Shown here in pieces: positions 44,006 through 55,899 of a stretch of DNA of 64,000 bases. The translations under genes and the position numbers were made by a program. Each line of letters starts with the position of its first letter. The first letter of the stretch is position 1. Below the pieces are notes generated by a model. That model saw only the letters and a list, made by a program, of their open reading frames with translations. It searched no databases and was not told the origin of the DNA. The DNA is from Pomphorhynchus laevis (taxonomy: Eukaryota > Acanthocephala > Palaeacanthocephala > Echinorhynchida > Pomphorhynchidae), in NCBI GenBank assembly GCA_012934845.2, contig WNNJ02001818.1:1-64000 (forward strand), in the 5' to 3' direction.

Positions 44006-45295
44006 ATGACTTCAATACAGTCGGCAAATCTATTTAGACATCTATTCAGTTACGAGTGCGCTAAATCAATCGATTTTACATTAACTGATTCCCCGTATGT
44101 GTGTGAGTTTAATACGGAGCAAATGCATCTTAATAAATCCGGTGATGTATTGGCAATTGGATGTCAGAGTGGACTTTTACAGCTTAATAAAGTACAAGAA
44201 GGTCAAGATGATACAGTACATTCCGAATTGCTTTGCAAATTGGAGCCTCATAAAAATGCAGTGATGACAATGTGCTGGATGCCCGTATCTCCTTATAATT
44301 ACCTTTACACAGCGGGAGCTGATCGTTCGCTGTATATTTACGATGTATCCACGCAACAAGTGGTCAATAGAATAAGACCAAACATAAACGGTTATATAAA
44401 TACCATTAACACATCCAGAGATAATTGTAATATAATACTAGCTGCTGGAACAGGAGGTGTCGTCAACATGTTTGATCTGAGATGCTCGAAGAAACAAAAT
44501 ACCTATCCACCAATTCAGTACATTGATATGAATGCCGAATGTTTCTCGGGTGGGCATAGAACGTGTAGCCAATTAGCTTCGATTACCGGTATAACATTTA
44601 TTGATTATGGTCTCCAAACAATTGGAGTGTCAACACTAAATGATTCGCTGTTTAGGATTTTTGATATCCGACGAACATATATGATAAAGCGCAATATGCC
44701 TATTGAAAAGCTGCAGATTTATACCGACGAGCCCTGCCGTTACCACGATCATCATCTTTCAGTGAGTGATGGAATATCATGCATGACGGCCAACAGTCGT
44801 CAACTACGGTACTTTTTCAATACGGTAAATGAGCATTTGGTTCAATACTTGTTGTCTGGATCTCCGGTTGAGGATTATGATTACGTTCGATCAGAATCTT
44901 GCCGTTTGCGCATTTTCTACAACGATCAGATGCCATTGCTGACTAAAAATCGCGGCAAAATTACCTCGGACTTTAGAAATTTCGTTTTCACGACTAATGG
45001 CCATGATAATATTGTTAGAGCTAACTGCATAACAGTAAGTAAGCAATCATCTGACGATCCAAATATCACCAGATCCAACAGCCCTTTGGTTGCGATACGT
45101 GCCGGAAATGACGCTCTTACTTCCATTTCTGTATCTTCTACAGGTGTAATAGCGACGTGTTCTAATGACATGTGTGTTTACCTGATTGCTCCATCAGGGA
45201 AACAAGTAGATCTGTCGAGTTTAGACTTTTCAGGATGTCTACATAATGGAAACCTATATCATTCATTGAGGCGCCAGCAATGCGCTTATTACTAA
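44006..45295 (+). CDS. DTL: WD40 protein, DTL/CDT2-like substrate receptor of CRL4 ubiquitin ligase
   Basis: CDT2 recruits PCNA-bound CDT1 and other targets to the DDB1-CUL4 ligase. This single-exon frame gives 429 residues from the first ATG (44006). Repeat blades are visible at HKNAVMTMCW...YTAGADRSLYIYDV, TINTSRDNCNIILAAGTGGVVNMFDLR and GITFIDYGL...STLNDSLFRIFDIR. The best clue is two DWD-box-like sites in the CDT2 context: MFDLRCSKKQNTY against human WDTRCNKK..FY, and IFDIRRTYMIK against WDLRKNY. In both, Trp is replaced by Phe. The later blades are divergent. The family's long C-terminal tail with its PIP box is absent (human about 730 residues). It may be a shortened or rapidly evolving orthologue, or another WD40 protein. 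It is convergent with the Brachyury gene, 688 bp apart. Confidence 0.6.
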   Translation: MTSIQSANLFRHLFSYECAKSIDFTLTDSPYVCEFNTEQMHLNKSGDVLAIGCQSGLLQLNKVQEGQDDTVHSELLCKLEPHKNAVMTMCWMPVSPYNYLYTAGADRSLYIYDVSTQQVVNRIRPNINGYINTINTSRDNCNIILAAGTGGVVNMFDLRCSKKQNTYPPIQYIDMNAECFSGGHRTCSQLASITGITFIDYGLQTIGVSTLNDSLFRIFDIRRTYMIKRNMPIEKLQIYTDEPCRYHDHHLSVSDGISCMTANSRQLRYFFNTVNEHLVQYLLSGSPVEDYDYVRSESCRLRIFYNDQMPLLTKNRGKITSDFRNFVFTTNGHDNIVRANCITVSKQSSDDPNITRSNSPLVAIRAGNDALTSISVSSTGVIATCSNDMCVYLIAPSGKQVDLSSLDFSGCLHNGNLYHSLRRQQCAYY

Positions 45296-45982
45296 GATTG
45301 TAGATTATTACCTGTAGATTGTAATTGATACGATTCACAGAAAGTCATCGTTTTTGTATCATTATTTGTAAGTTTATCGAGATAGTGAATATTCATTATT
45401 GTAAATATTTGATATTAAGATTGTTCTCTACTCTATCTAAATCATCCAAACTATTTTTAAAGATTTTGTACTGCAGAATCATAGTTGTGGCCACATAAAA
45501 ATCCAGGAATGAATTGATGCTGCAGTAATATAAAATAATATTATCAATTTATTTCTAGAAACATTTTTATTTGAACGAAAAACTTTACGGAAAAATAATA
45601 TTTTAAATTTTTAAAATATAGTCAATATATTGGAACATATATTTTATATCTTTATATTTTGAAGTCAATAGTTATGGCAATTCTTAAAATGCCAATGTAT
45701 TATTTGATAAGTATTTTTAATGTATTATTTGATATGCATGAATGCTCATGCAAAAATATTGTAAATTCAAATATGTCATCTTTACGATATAAATTAAAAG
45801 TAGTTTTAATTGATGTTAATTTAATGTTCATATCTAGATATATACATTCTTTATCATTAATATTGGTTTTGCTAAGAATAAGGCTTTATGGATAAATTTG
45901 AAAAATAGAAAGATGCGTTTGAAAAAGAATTCAAATTTACACGGATAATTCAAATTAACAGAATTAAAAAGATTGAATTTCT
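45296..45982. other. Shared 3' intergenic region of DTL-like and Brachyury genes
   Basis: No gene is supported. It must hold both polyadenylation regions. The ORF at 45659-45895 is A/T-rich and domainless. Confidence 0.5.
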
Positions 45983-48900
45983 TCATTGATGCTGCAGAGG
46001 CGCTTCGTTACCATGTCGAGATTGATAATGATCATACTGACAATACGTGGAAGGTATTGGTTGCAATACTGCTGCTGATGCTTGGAAGATAACGTTTCCG
46101 CCGTTCTTGCATAATGAGCGTGATGGATCTAAATTATCTTTTAATTATTACGTTATTATTTGGATTTTTTTACCTTGATCAAGTATTGTTGATGAATAAC
46201 AACTGTCGACGTAGCTATTACCATGATGGAATATAGGAGCATTTATTACAGAAGACCTGTCGTTCAACGGATTTATTTGATGTGGGTAGCCTTTAGAATT
46301 AAGAGATATTTAAAATAATACAATTATAATACAAAACTATAAATCATCGTAGAAATATTAAACACAAAAAAGCTACGATTTTTTTAAATTTCAAATGATC
46401 CTGAATTTATATTCAATTTGTAAGGATACGAATGCAAGATCAATCGAGTTTTGCATAAAATAAATAAATTAATTAATGTCTTAATTAATTAAATTAATAC
46501 ATTTAAATAAATAATAATTTATAAATAAATAAATAAAATTATTAATTAATTTAATTATTATTTAAAAATAAATAATAATTTATTTTTTTAAATAAATTAA
46601 TATATTAATCAATAAATTTTGCAGTATAATTTTTATTGGTAATACAATAGAGAAAATTCGTTTCCAATCCGAATTATTACAAGAAGGCGAGGAAACAGGA
46701 ATATTTATTTGATTAGAAAAATCCAATATTTCGACGGCACTACGGCACGTCATCTTCAGGGTTGTAAGTAGTTGTTGTTAGATCTTGATAATAAGAACTA
46801 CTTACAACCCCGAAAACAACGTGCCGTACTGCCGTCGAAATATTGGATTTTTGTAATCAAATAAATATTCCTATTTCCTCACCTTGTAAAAAACCAATGA
46901 CTGGGAACGAATGATGCGAACAAATGATTGTGATTATTTAAAAAAGTAAAACTTAGTAAGAAAATTTTAACGAAAACTCTATAAGAGAATGTCAATATCA
47001 AGAGTTTAAGCTAAAATTATACTGCCTCTTGTATAAGTGACAACATAATATCACAATATCCGAAAGGTTCTAACTATATCAATTTGAGATAAGCCAAAAC
47101 TTGATAGATTAACGAATGAAAATATGTGCAGACAAGGAATATCACAAGCCGCTGACGAACGCATACAAATTGTTTGCCCATTGAATTGACAAATGCCAAA
47201 ACCGAGAAAGCTTGTAATTACAAGCATGCTTTCACATATTTTTAGAAAATTAGTGGTGAATATTTCCACGTCGATGTGAAGATTTGTCCACTCAAATTTA
47301 CCTTTATATAAAAGCTAAAAATGAGAGCTAGTGTGATATCGAATATATCAAGAATGTATGGATGACAGTAATATCATGGCAATATTGTAACTGCCAATCA
47401 GAATTACTTGCACAATTCTTGAGTGTATAATATAACATTTTATACTATATGTTATAGTACATTAAGGTATTATATCAAGGCATTGCCTAGATTTATAGGT
47501 TATTAGGATTTAATAGTTAGATATTAAGTTCTAATCATTTTCGATTTATTTCGAAATATTTCAGTGTGAAAAGAGCTGTAAGCAATCAATGAGATAACAA
47601 TCGAATGTCTTAACGATTATTACAAGAAGGCGAGGAAACAGGAATATTTATTTGATTAGAAAAATCCAATATTTCGACGGCACTACGGCACGTCATCTTC
47701 AGGGTTGTAATTAGCTAGAACACCTATAAGAATATTCAATTAAAATATATTATACTTAATACAATAGAAGATATTTAATACTAAAAAATTCAGATGTAAA
47801 ACTTTACATAATTTTCATTAAGTAAAAATTTGGTCGAAATATTATCAAATGCCAGTGCACTCAAAACTTACCCATAGTGTTTTGCTCATTGCTCATTGGA
47901 ACGCAGTTTACTGCTTGATTAAAATGATTTTCTTCAGATTGATTATTAAAATTGACATAATTATTCCAGAAATGTGGATAATTGCCATATGCCATTGTGG
48001 GTGTAGATGCATCAAGCGGAATAAAATTCTGTTCTAAAATTAAAAATGTAAAAATTAAAAAATTTTAAATAATTATTTAATTATTTTTAAATAATAAAAT
48101 TATTATATCGATCGACAAATTTGAAATTATAATCTTTATTTGAATACTCATTTAAAACAAGTCAACATTTTTGAGTCGACAAGAATTATATTATTTTCGA
48201 CATTAATTATAAATTCTGTTCACGTTTTATTAATATTTAAATAAAAATATAGCCAAAAATATTATTATAAAATATTAAGTTATTAATAAAATATTAATCA
48301 CTTAATAATTTATAAATTAAATAATAGTAATTAGATAATTTAATTAAATTTATGATGATTATAAATTTAATTAAAATATAATTAATTAAAGATTTAATTC
48401 AAATTTTTCAAGTTAAACTGTTAAATATTAATTAAAAATATATTATAATTAATATTATTTAATTAGTTTATTAATTTACGATAAAAAATATCAAAATTAA
48501 ATTATTATTAAATAATAAATTAATAGATAAATTTCTGTACTATAGATAATTAATAATATTATATTTTTATAATAAATTTTATTAATTAAAATATTTTAAA
48601 TACTTTACCCTACAAATTAATTATTTTGCATTAATTATAAGTTTTACTCAAGTTTTATAGTTTATTTTTTGACATTAATTAAAATATTAAACAATTAGGC
48701 AAAAATATTAAAAATATTTGTAATGTTATTTTAATAAAATATAATAATTATTTAATATTATTTTGATATAAAAATACCTATCGATTAATTATTTAATATT
48801 TATTTATTATTTTAATATAAAAAGGTTAATTAATGCAATTACTTACCAAAGCAAATACATATTTTTTATGTTTTAATGCATTATTTAATATATTTAGGTT

Positions 48901-51900
48901 TACTTAAATATTTAATGCTTTAATTATTTACTTTTATTAAAATGAATTAACACTCCTTTTAATAAATCGTTTTTAACCGTTTTTATCAATTTATCTAAGA
49001 GAATCTTTCCGATAAGCTTTAATACTTTTCAACACTTAAATTATTATTGTACTTGTTTATCATGGATAATTGATCAAGATTACTTTTTTTCAGATTTGAT
49101 ATTTTGACATTTACTCTCGTCTTGGATTCTAGAAAGCCATCACAAACGGCTTCCTATGTAATATTCACTCCTCCTTTTTCACACTCGGCTGACTAAAACG
49201 ATAAGCTCAAACAGTGAATTGTCGTCTTATCTCAACTTCCTTTCAATAAAAAAACATTGTATTATCAACAGCAATACAATGTTTTAAAATACAACATTGT
49301 TATACTATTTTAAGTGCAAAACAGTCTACACGCTTTCACCATATCCAATTAATGCTTTTCGACAGGAGGTGCGAATTAACTTTATAAATCAAAAAACTCC
49401 TTCAATTTAAATTAGGGGAAGGAGTGAATATTTTATCAAAACATTTTTTTCATTAAGATAAACACAACAATGATATTTTGCAAGGATTTTAAAAACTAAA
49501 TGTTATAATAATATAATTGGTTATACTTTAAAGTGATTGTGCCGTAATTAAACAAAAGAATATGGTATGATATCATCTTAGAATCGAAAAATTAAATCCT
49601 CAAAAATAAAATTTATGTAAAATAAAAATTGTTAATCGAATTATTGTTAATAAGTAAACCATATCATTGCGATATTTAAATTAAACATTAGCTGCAACGT
49701 AACTAATATCATGTGGTCAAGCCATAACATGTGGGTCAAGCCAATTCTTCAAACTAGATTATTGTTTAATTGTCATCGAAAGAGTAACTTATAGGGTCAT
49801 AACATTTGCCCGAAAACATTTAGTTTAAAATCAGGTATAACTTATTTATAAAGTATAAAGTATTATAAAGTATAATATATTTATAAAGTATTTATATTAT
49901 TACTTATTTATCTTAACACTTGGAGTATTAAGATCTCCGCAGGTTAAGGTATCCACATCGTCGGAACAGTGATGTTTCAACGACTTGATGATGAGTGGTG
50001 TTTTCGATTAAGGACTATGATAAACAATACAAATGTGATAGACCTTACCTCGTTCCTCCGTCACTTCAATCCACAAAAGCTCATTTCCATAATCGTCAGA
50101 ATACGACTCTATTAAACACGAAATAGAGTCGACTCTATTGAACACGACTCTATTGCGGAATATTGAAATTATTAGATATTATATTAGAAAATATTACAAG
50201 GCGAGGAAACAGGAATCTTTATTTGATTAGAAAAATCCAATATTTCTACGGCACGTCATATTCAGAGTTGTAAGTAGTTAATTATCATAATTTTCTTGAT
50301 AATTATTAAACTTTCTTGATAATTAACTACTTATATATATTAAAAATCTATATTTTTATCGCATCATTACATTATTGCATAATATAAAATTATTAATCAA
50401 ACATTATAAATTATTAATTTTTAATAATTTTTATTATTTTCATAATATAAAATGAAATGCATAAATTTTATGCATAATTTTATGCATAAAATTAAAAGTG
50501 ACAGATTTTAAAATAAAAAAGTTTCTAAAGTGCACACTGGAAACCGAATAATTTGACAAACGCTGTGACATCAGATTTTATTAAATCGAGTCGACTTACC
50601 CTCAATTCGTCGTCTTTTCCTTCCGATTAAGATACGTTCTTGATGTTGGTGTCTAAAAGTCAATTATAACTATAATCCTTCTATATAACGACGTTACGAA
50701 CCTATCATTGACGTCAAGAAATGCCTTTGCAAATGGATTGTGCTGAATTTTCAATGCCGTCACCTAACAAAATTGTTATTTTGAGTGTTTAATCGTTTGT
50801 AAGAAACTTGACATGTAAAAAATAAAAATAAATTTTTTAAAATTTATTAACATTTTTACTTTAAATAAAGGTAACCAAAAATGCATTTAATGAAACTAAT
50901 GGGAATGTATAGAAATTTATAGAAAATTTAAACAATAATAAAAGCAAGTAATAAACAATTACTATTTGACCCTTACTATTTTACTATTACTATTTTCCTA
51001 TTTTACGGAAGTAAAATGCTTCAACTTTTCGACACTAAAGTTCGAAGACTATTGAGCGAAATACTCAATGTGCCATTATCCAACGAAGCCTGGAGGCAAG
51101 CGAGCTTATCGATCCGTCTTGGAGACCTCATTATTTGTCAGGCATTATATACTACCATTCCTGCGTCATCGTTTGCCAGGCATTGGAGGCTACCAATAGT
51201 AGAGGCTACCTCATTATTTGCCAGGCATTGGAGGCAATTTTTTTTGCTTTGCAAAAAAATAAAGAGTATAAAATATGTTATTTTTTTTAAATTTATAAAT
51301 TAATTAATTGATAAATTATTTTACTACTAATTATGAATTATTTAAATATTTTTAGTCCCGATAACAATCAAATATAATTATAATAAAAAATTACGAAAAT
51401 TTTAAGTTCAAATGTGAATTCACAATTGACTTTCAAAAATGAATCGCTTACGATTCCTTAAATCAGTTTAAATAGGAATTATATCAAATAATGTAAGTTT
51501 TCTAATTTATAGAAATAATTAATTAAGTTAATTATAAATTAATTAGAAATTCAATTAATAAATTATAAGTTTTTTAATATTTTTTATTTTGAAAAATCTT
51601 TATCGGCCATCTTTTGTTAAATGCAAAGAAAATAAAACGAATAACACGGCGTTTTGATTTAACTTGGGCTAATTTGAATGTCAACTTTAAATTAGTCTTT
51701 CTTCATCTTTTAAACAAAAGATGTTGCTTTATGGCGATTTTATTTGAAATTATCACTTACTCGTTCGTTTTGATATGCGGTAACAGCGATAAATTCCGCT
51801 AGGGGGAACTCAACAGCTGAAATGTGTTGTTCTGTGTTTCCTTCAACTTTAGTAATTACAAGCTCTGGCACGTATCGGTGCAGTGAATTCAAGGTTACCT

Positions 51901-53840
51901 TCAAAAATACAAGTAAAACTATTTTTTTAGCCATTAAATATAAACCTTTTCATAATCATTAGCAACTCCACGATTCGTTAGTCGTAATTTTGAAAAACAT
52001 ATTGGCTGATTCATCCAGAAAGATCCAAAGTTAGGTGAGTACGGATGTTGATAAAGCAATTGTTGGGTATCGTTTGCTAGGTTGCTTTTCTGGCCATGTT
52101 GCCATTCGCCATTAACGAATCTCCAACGATGTCCATCAGCGCATTTAAAGCGCAGGGATATCTTGTACATGCTCTCAGGCTGAAGTCCTTGCAATTTGGT
52201 TCGCAATATTGGAAACATCCGTCTAATGAATTTATAAATATATAACTAATTTATTTTATTATTTATTATTTTTATTATTTTATTTATTTTATTGATTTAT
52301 TTCCATCAACTTCAATTTGTTAATTCAATTCATGAAATTTTACAATCAGATATTAGATTTATAAATTTGGTTACCCAACGATTGCAATTAACTAATTTTA
52401 ATAAATTTGGCCTCATACTTTTGCGATAAAAAATATTACCATGATTTAGTCGAATCATCATGGCGTATATCACACTTTAGTGTTCCATACGGTAATATTT
52501 TATCGCCTTTATTGTTTCAATGTTTGTGGATGACTTTGAAGTTTGCTGTGATTCTAGCATCTGCCCAAAATACGCTGATGACATAACTATTTTAAACGTC
52601 GCACCAAATATATTAGCATCATCTTACGCACTTGTTAAGGAAATATCTAATCTTTAAACATGGGCAGGTTCCAACAACCTTCAATTAAATCTTATAAGAT
52701 CTAAGATCATCCACTTTGCTCTTAAATCAGTCGAATAACACATTTAAATGACAGTTTTGGATTAACACGAGTCAATACAACCGACATCTTAGATGTCACA
52801 TCTAAATCCAACCTGTCAGCATAGTATCACATTATCGCAAAGTTAGCTTCTCGGATATTTCTTCTTAACAACTGCAGTTATCATCAGCTAATACAAATCA
52901 AAAATACTATAACTTATCACCTACAGCTACTAGCTTTAGCAAAAAATATTCATTCGACAAACATTCACCTTTTCAATATGGTGAATTAAAAAAGGTGAAC
53001 TTTTTGATTAAAAGATCTTAGCATTACCTTCTTACACATAAAGATGCCCAAAGATGCATCCAGTCACAATTTTCCCAATTTTGCTTTAAGTAAATGCTGA
53101 ATGAAATAATAATTTTGTAAATTATTATTTCTCGTAAAAACAGTTGTCACATGGCATTGGCTAAGATACTTGACATCCATTTTATTATTTTTACTTTATA
53201 AAATAACGTTAATTTTAATCTTTCTGATTGTGGCACGATATTATCCTCACAGGTAATGATCAATACCTCACATGTAATGATTAATAAAAATAAGATCAAT
53301 ACCAGTGAGGATAATATCTTGCCACAATCAGAAAATTTTCAGCTCCTAGATACAATCAAGTTAATTTTTTAATATAAAATTTATCAATTTATAAATTTGG
53401 TTTGTTACTTACCTAAATATTGAAACTTGTATTTACTTACGGCTACATTTTATGAACAGCGGATATAGAAGGCAATGCAATCTATTACTTTGATTACATT
53501 GGTCTATTAGTTTAATCTATTTGTCGTTCATCAAGTTATAAATGACGAGCAAAATATAATCATTTTTTAAATTCAGAATGTATATGATTTGATTTTATCG
53601 TAAATATGATTTAGCTTTATTAATGATTATAGTCATAATTCGGAAGCACTCCTACCTTCCATTCTTGGTAACGATCATCTCATTTGTGAACAAATTAAAT
53701 TCTGCCCATAGCTGCTGATCAAGAAATTCGACAGTTATTTCTTCATTTTTTCTCACTCGTTTGCACACAGGTGATATATTTTCGGTTTCGTGTGAGCTAT
53801 ATTCTCTCTTAAGACTCTGCTTTTTCGGTTTAAAATTCAT
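45983..53840 (-). CDS. bra: Brachyury-type T-box transcription factor (8 exons)
   Basis: DNA-binding regulator of posterior, gut and mesoderm development in animals. Exons in order: 53840-53656, 52222-51946, 51898-51761, 50763-50702, 50652-50600, 48033-47872, 46290-46174, 46137-45983. All junctions are GT-AG and the phases join to 382 residues ending in one stop. The T-box spans about 33-221: LWAEFNLFTNEMIVTKNGRR, HRWRFVNGEWQ, HPYSPNFGSFWM, SFSK-type ICFSKLRLTN, LNSLHRY, EFIAVTAYQNER and TALKIQHNPFAKAFLD. The last phrase points to Brachyury rather than other T-box classes. A basic GRKRRR (231-236) looks like a nuclear signal. The tail is rich in Asn, Ser, Gln and aromatic residues. The domain is divergent (HRYVPELVI for HKYEPRIHI). 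Introns are 1433, 47, 997, 49, 2566, 1581 and 36 bp. The start ATG is the first in frame, and an upstream exon cannot be excluded. Confidence 0.9.
46676..46889. repeat. Foldback (MITE-like) element in Brachyury intron 6
   Basis: The arm at 46676-46772 (ggcgaggaaacaggaatatt ... gggttgtaagtagtt) is the near-perfect inverted complement of 46797-46889, with a 24-base centre. The transcript could form a long hairpin. Confidence 0.85.
47622..47715. repeat. Single-arm copy of the foldback repeat
   Basis: Nearly identical to the left arm at 46676-46768 (attacaagaaggcgaggaaac to cttcagggttgtaa). It lies in the same Brachyury intron, without the second arm. Confidence 0.85.
48100..50190. other. Brachyury intron 5, mostly simple A/T sequence
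   Basis: Very A/T-rich to 49000. A tattataaagtat run is at 49845-49890. A pentamer-like repetition of gactctatt occurs at 50104-50155. No gene or TE frame was recognised. Confidence 0.5.
50193..50345. repeat. Third, diverged copy of the foldback repeat
   Basis: aaggcgaggaaacaggaatc to agagttgtaagtagttaatt matches the arm at 46.68 kb with a short deletion. It is followed by an ttaattatcataattttcttgataattattaaactttcttgataattaa hairpin-like stretch. It lies in Brachyury intron 5. Confidence 0.75.
51010..51200 (+). pseudogene. Retroelement RT connection fragment in Brachyury intron 3
   Basis: LQLFDTKVRRLLSEILNVPL, then WRQASLSIRLGDLII, is the segment after the RT palm in the family whose C-terminal end is seen at 39.5 kb (W.QASLP...GGLGI pattern). 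Just after it the phrase gccaggcattggaggc is repeated (51175 and 51220). It runs antisense to the host gene. Confidence 0.5.
52455..53060 (+). pseudogene. LINE RT fragment in Brachyury intron 1
   Basis: In shifting plus frames it reads VPYGNILSPLLF (RT motif 4 with Gly and SPLLF), then KYADDITILNV (catalytic YADD), then NLQLNLIRSKIIHF (the downstream K-x-IHF segment). It is antisense to Brachyury. It is too short to assign to a clade. Confidence 0.65.
53223..53336. repeat. Foldback repeat in Brachyury intron 1
   Basis: gattgtggcacgatattatc plus ctcac is mirrored by gtgaggataatatcttgcca plus caatc. A partly repeated ggtaatgatcaatacc lies in the loop. Confidence 0.8.
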
Positions 53841-54892
53841 CACGTTGAAGGCAATAAAATAGCTTTTCTGTATCGGAAATACCAAATGCAGCCTAATATT
53901 CAAGATTATGCTTAAAATATTAATTAGCTTAATTGTAGCTCATCGCTGTAGCTGATAATTTTAACCAATAAAAATAGCCCAATAAATTGTGATTTATTTG
54001 CCAGTCTAGGCTTGCTAAAACAGTACAAATAAAAGTTTAACGAAACATCAGCGTGAAGCAATACTCGTAAAGCGCTTTTAAATTGTTTACATTAGAAACG
54101 AGAAGACATATGCAATGCGATTATGTCACAGTTTTGTTCAATTATTACCGCAAAGATGAAAGCAATTTCAAACCTATAAAACCATACTGATAGTATTATC
54201 GAGCATTTTAAATGACAAAAATGTTAACTACCTCACAAGAAGCTTATACCATAATTACGATGGCAACTTAGTTGGCAATACTCACAGCAGTTCATTTTTT
54301 ACAAAAGATCCTATTATTTTGATGTTTATTAAATATATTTTCTACATATTTGTTTACTAAACACGACATACATGAAAAAACCAGTAACATATTAACTATT
54401 TTTGATCAATATCAGTTTTTTACTTTTAGAAATAAAAAATAAAAATAAATAAATTAAATAAATAATTAGATATTAAATTTTATAATTAATATTTAAAATA
54501 AAAGTCAATTTTTATCAGTTGACTAATAAAATTCGCATCTGTAAATGCGTTTCCTTTTTAAACTATAACATGATATGGATGTGTAAACAAATTAAATTTT
54601 TTATCAAAAATATTAGCTCCCATTGGAACATTTTGTTCCAATAGGAGTGTGACGTATTGCCGATCGGCTTCTCTGGGCAACAGTGTGGCAATTACCATGT
54701 GGCGGTACCATGAACACACGCGTTACTGCCAACGTGGTAGCGCCACTATAGGAAATGGCATTCAGGTTACTGCAATAGATACAAATACCGTTTGTCTGAT
54801 ATGTTTGTTTTGTTTCGAAAATAACCTTTACAAGTTGCATTCGATTTGTCTGAACATTACAGGGAAATAATCATCTTTTGTTCCATCTTTTT
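53841..54892. other. Upstream flank of Brachyury
   Basis: Contains a PLE-tail scrap (54490-54535, aaaagtcaatttttatcagttgactaataaa). A hairpin is at 54615-54648 (ctcccattggaacattttgttccaataggag). The ORFs here on both strands overlap each other and show no domains. Confidence 0.5.
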
Positions 54893-55760
54893 TATCTAGA
54901 TTTATATAAAGCGTACTAAAATCGTAAGTATTTATATTTTAAAAATTTATTCCTTTTGTGTGTTCTAAAAATTCAAGTCAGCTATAATTGGGACACTATT
55001 ACCACCCATTGGAACACCTTTTACTTGTCTAAATATAGATGTCCCTACTTTTAAATAATTTTGATTTATCAAAATATTTAAGGATTCTATTAATTCAATT
55101 TTATCCATATATTTATATTTACTTGATGGTTTAATTTTTGTTAGATAGGCGTTATAATTATTATAACATATATATGTATATCTTTTTCCGAATATAAGGT
55201 TAATTAATTTTACTAACGCTTCTTTAATATCTACTAAATCTAGATTTGTATAAAGCGTACTAAAATCGTATGTATTTATATTTTGAAAATTTATTCCTTT
55301 TGTCTGTTCTAAAAATTCTTTTGTAGAATTAATACTGAAATAGTGTTTTATACCAGTATTAATTTCGATTACCTTGCAATATTTTTTAAAGTGTGCTTTA
55401 ATTACTTTAAGTATTTTATTCATATAGACAGAAAGTGGTTTTAATGTACATTTAAACGCACTACATATGAACCTAGGTTTTATTGGATTTTTATGTAATT
55501 TTGGATTCCAATATAATATAGGTATAGTTTTATTATCTGATTCAACCTTTATACCCTTTTTATCCATTATAGAACAGTGACTTGTAATAATTGTTTCTAA
55601 ACTCAACTCACTACGTTCATATGTTGGATTTACATTTAAATCATTAGAATTAACCTCTTTCATTAGTATATCATAATAAAGCTTTTTGCATATGAAGACA
55701 AAGTTATTACTAGCTTTATCAATAGTTGTTATTATATAGTTATCCTTTAATTTAGTAAGT
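54893..55760 (-). pseudogene. Penelope-like element RT, N-terminal half
   Basis: The frame 55663-54965 (open back to about 55730) has IDKASNNFVFICKKLYYD, then ILYWNPKLHKNP, then YDFSTLYTNLDL and VKGVPMGGNSVPIIADL. These are the RT motifs of PLEs. The catalytic YxDD half is missing, and the frame stops just after IADL. Bases 54893-54975 repeat 55241-55315, so the end of the fragment was rearranged. No GIY-YIG endonuclease is visible. The motif style (FSTLYTNL, GVPMG.N) resembles the Naiad/Chlamys type, whose endonuclease lies N-terminally, but this cannot be settled from a fragment. Confidence 0.8.
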
Positions 55761-55899
55761 TATTTATACATATCTTTATTAATTTTATCTTTCCTTTTAT
55801 AATTGTTTGATATTTTCATTTTTTCTCTAATTTTATCTAATATATAAGTTTTCCAAATGTTTACCTTTGATGTATTTATAAATCAGCATAACAACGTAA

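Noticed and set aside
47051-47269. A further Brachyury exon in intron 6 (frame 47269-47051)
   Set aside because: No phase-compatible splice sites, and exons 6 to 8 already join cleanly without it.
53841-53903. Longer N-terminus for Brachyury
   Set aside because: The extension starts at TTG. The ATG at 53840 is the first true start in frame.
54613-54870. Overlapping ORFs on both strands upstream of Brachyury
   Set aside because: They overlap a short hairpin and each other, with no domain and no splice support.
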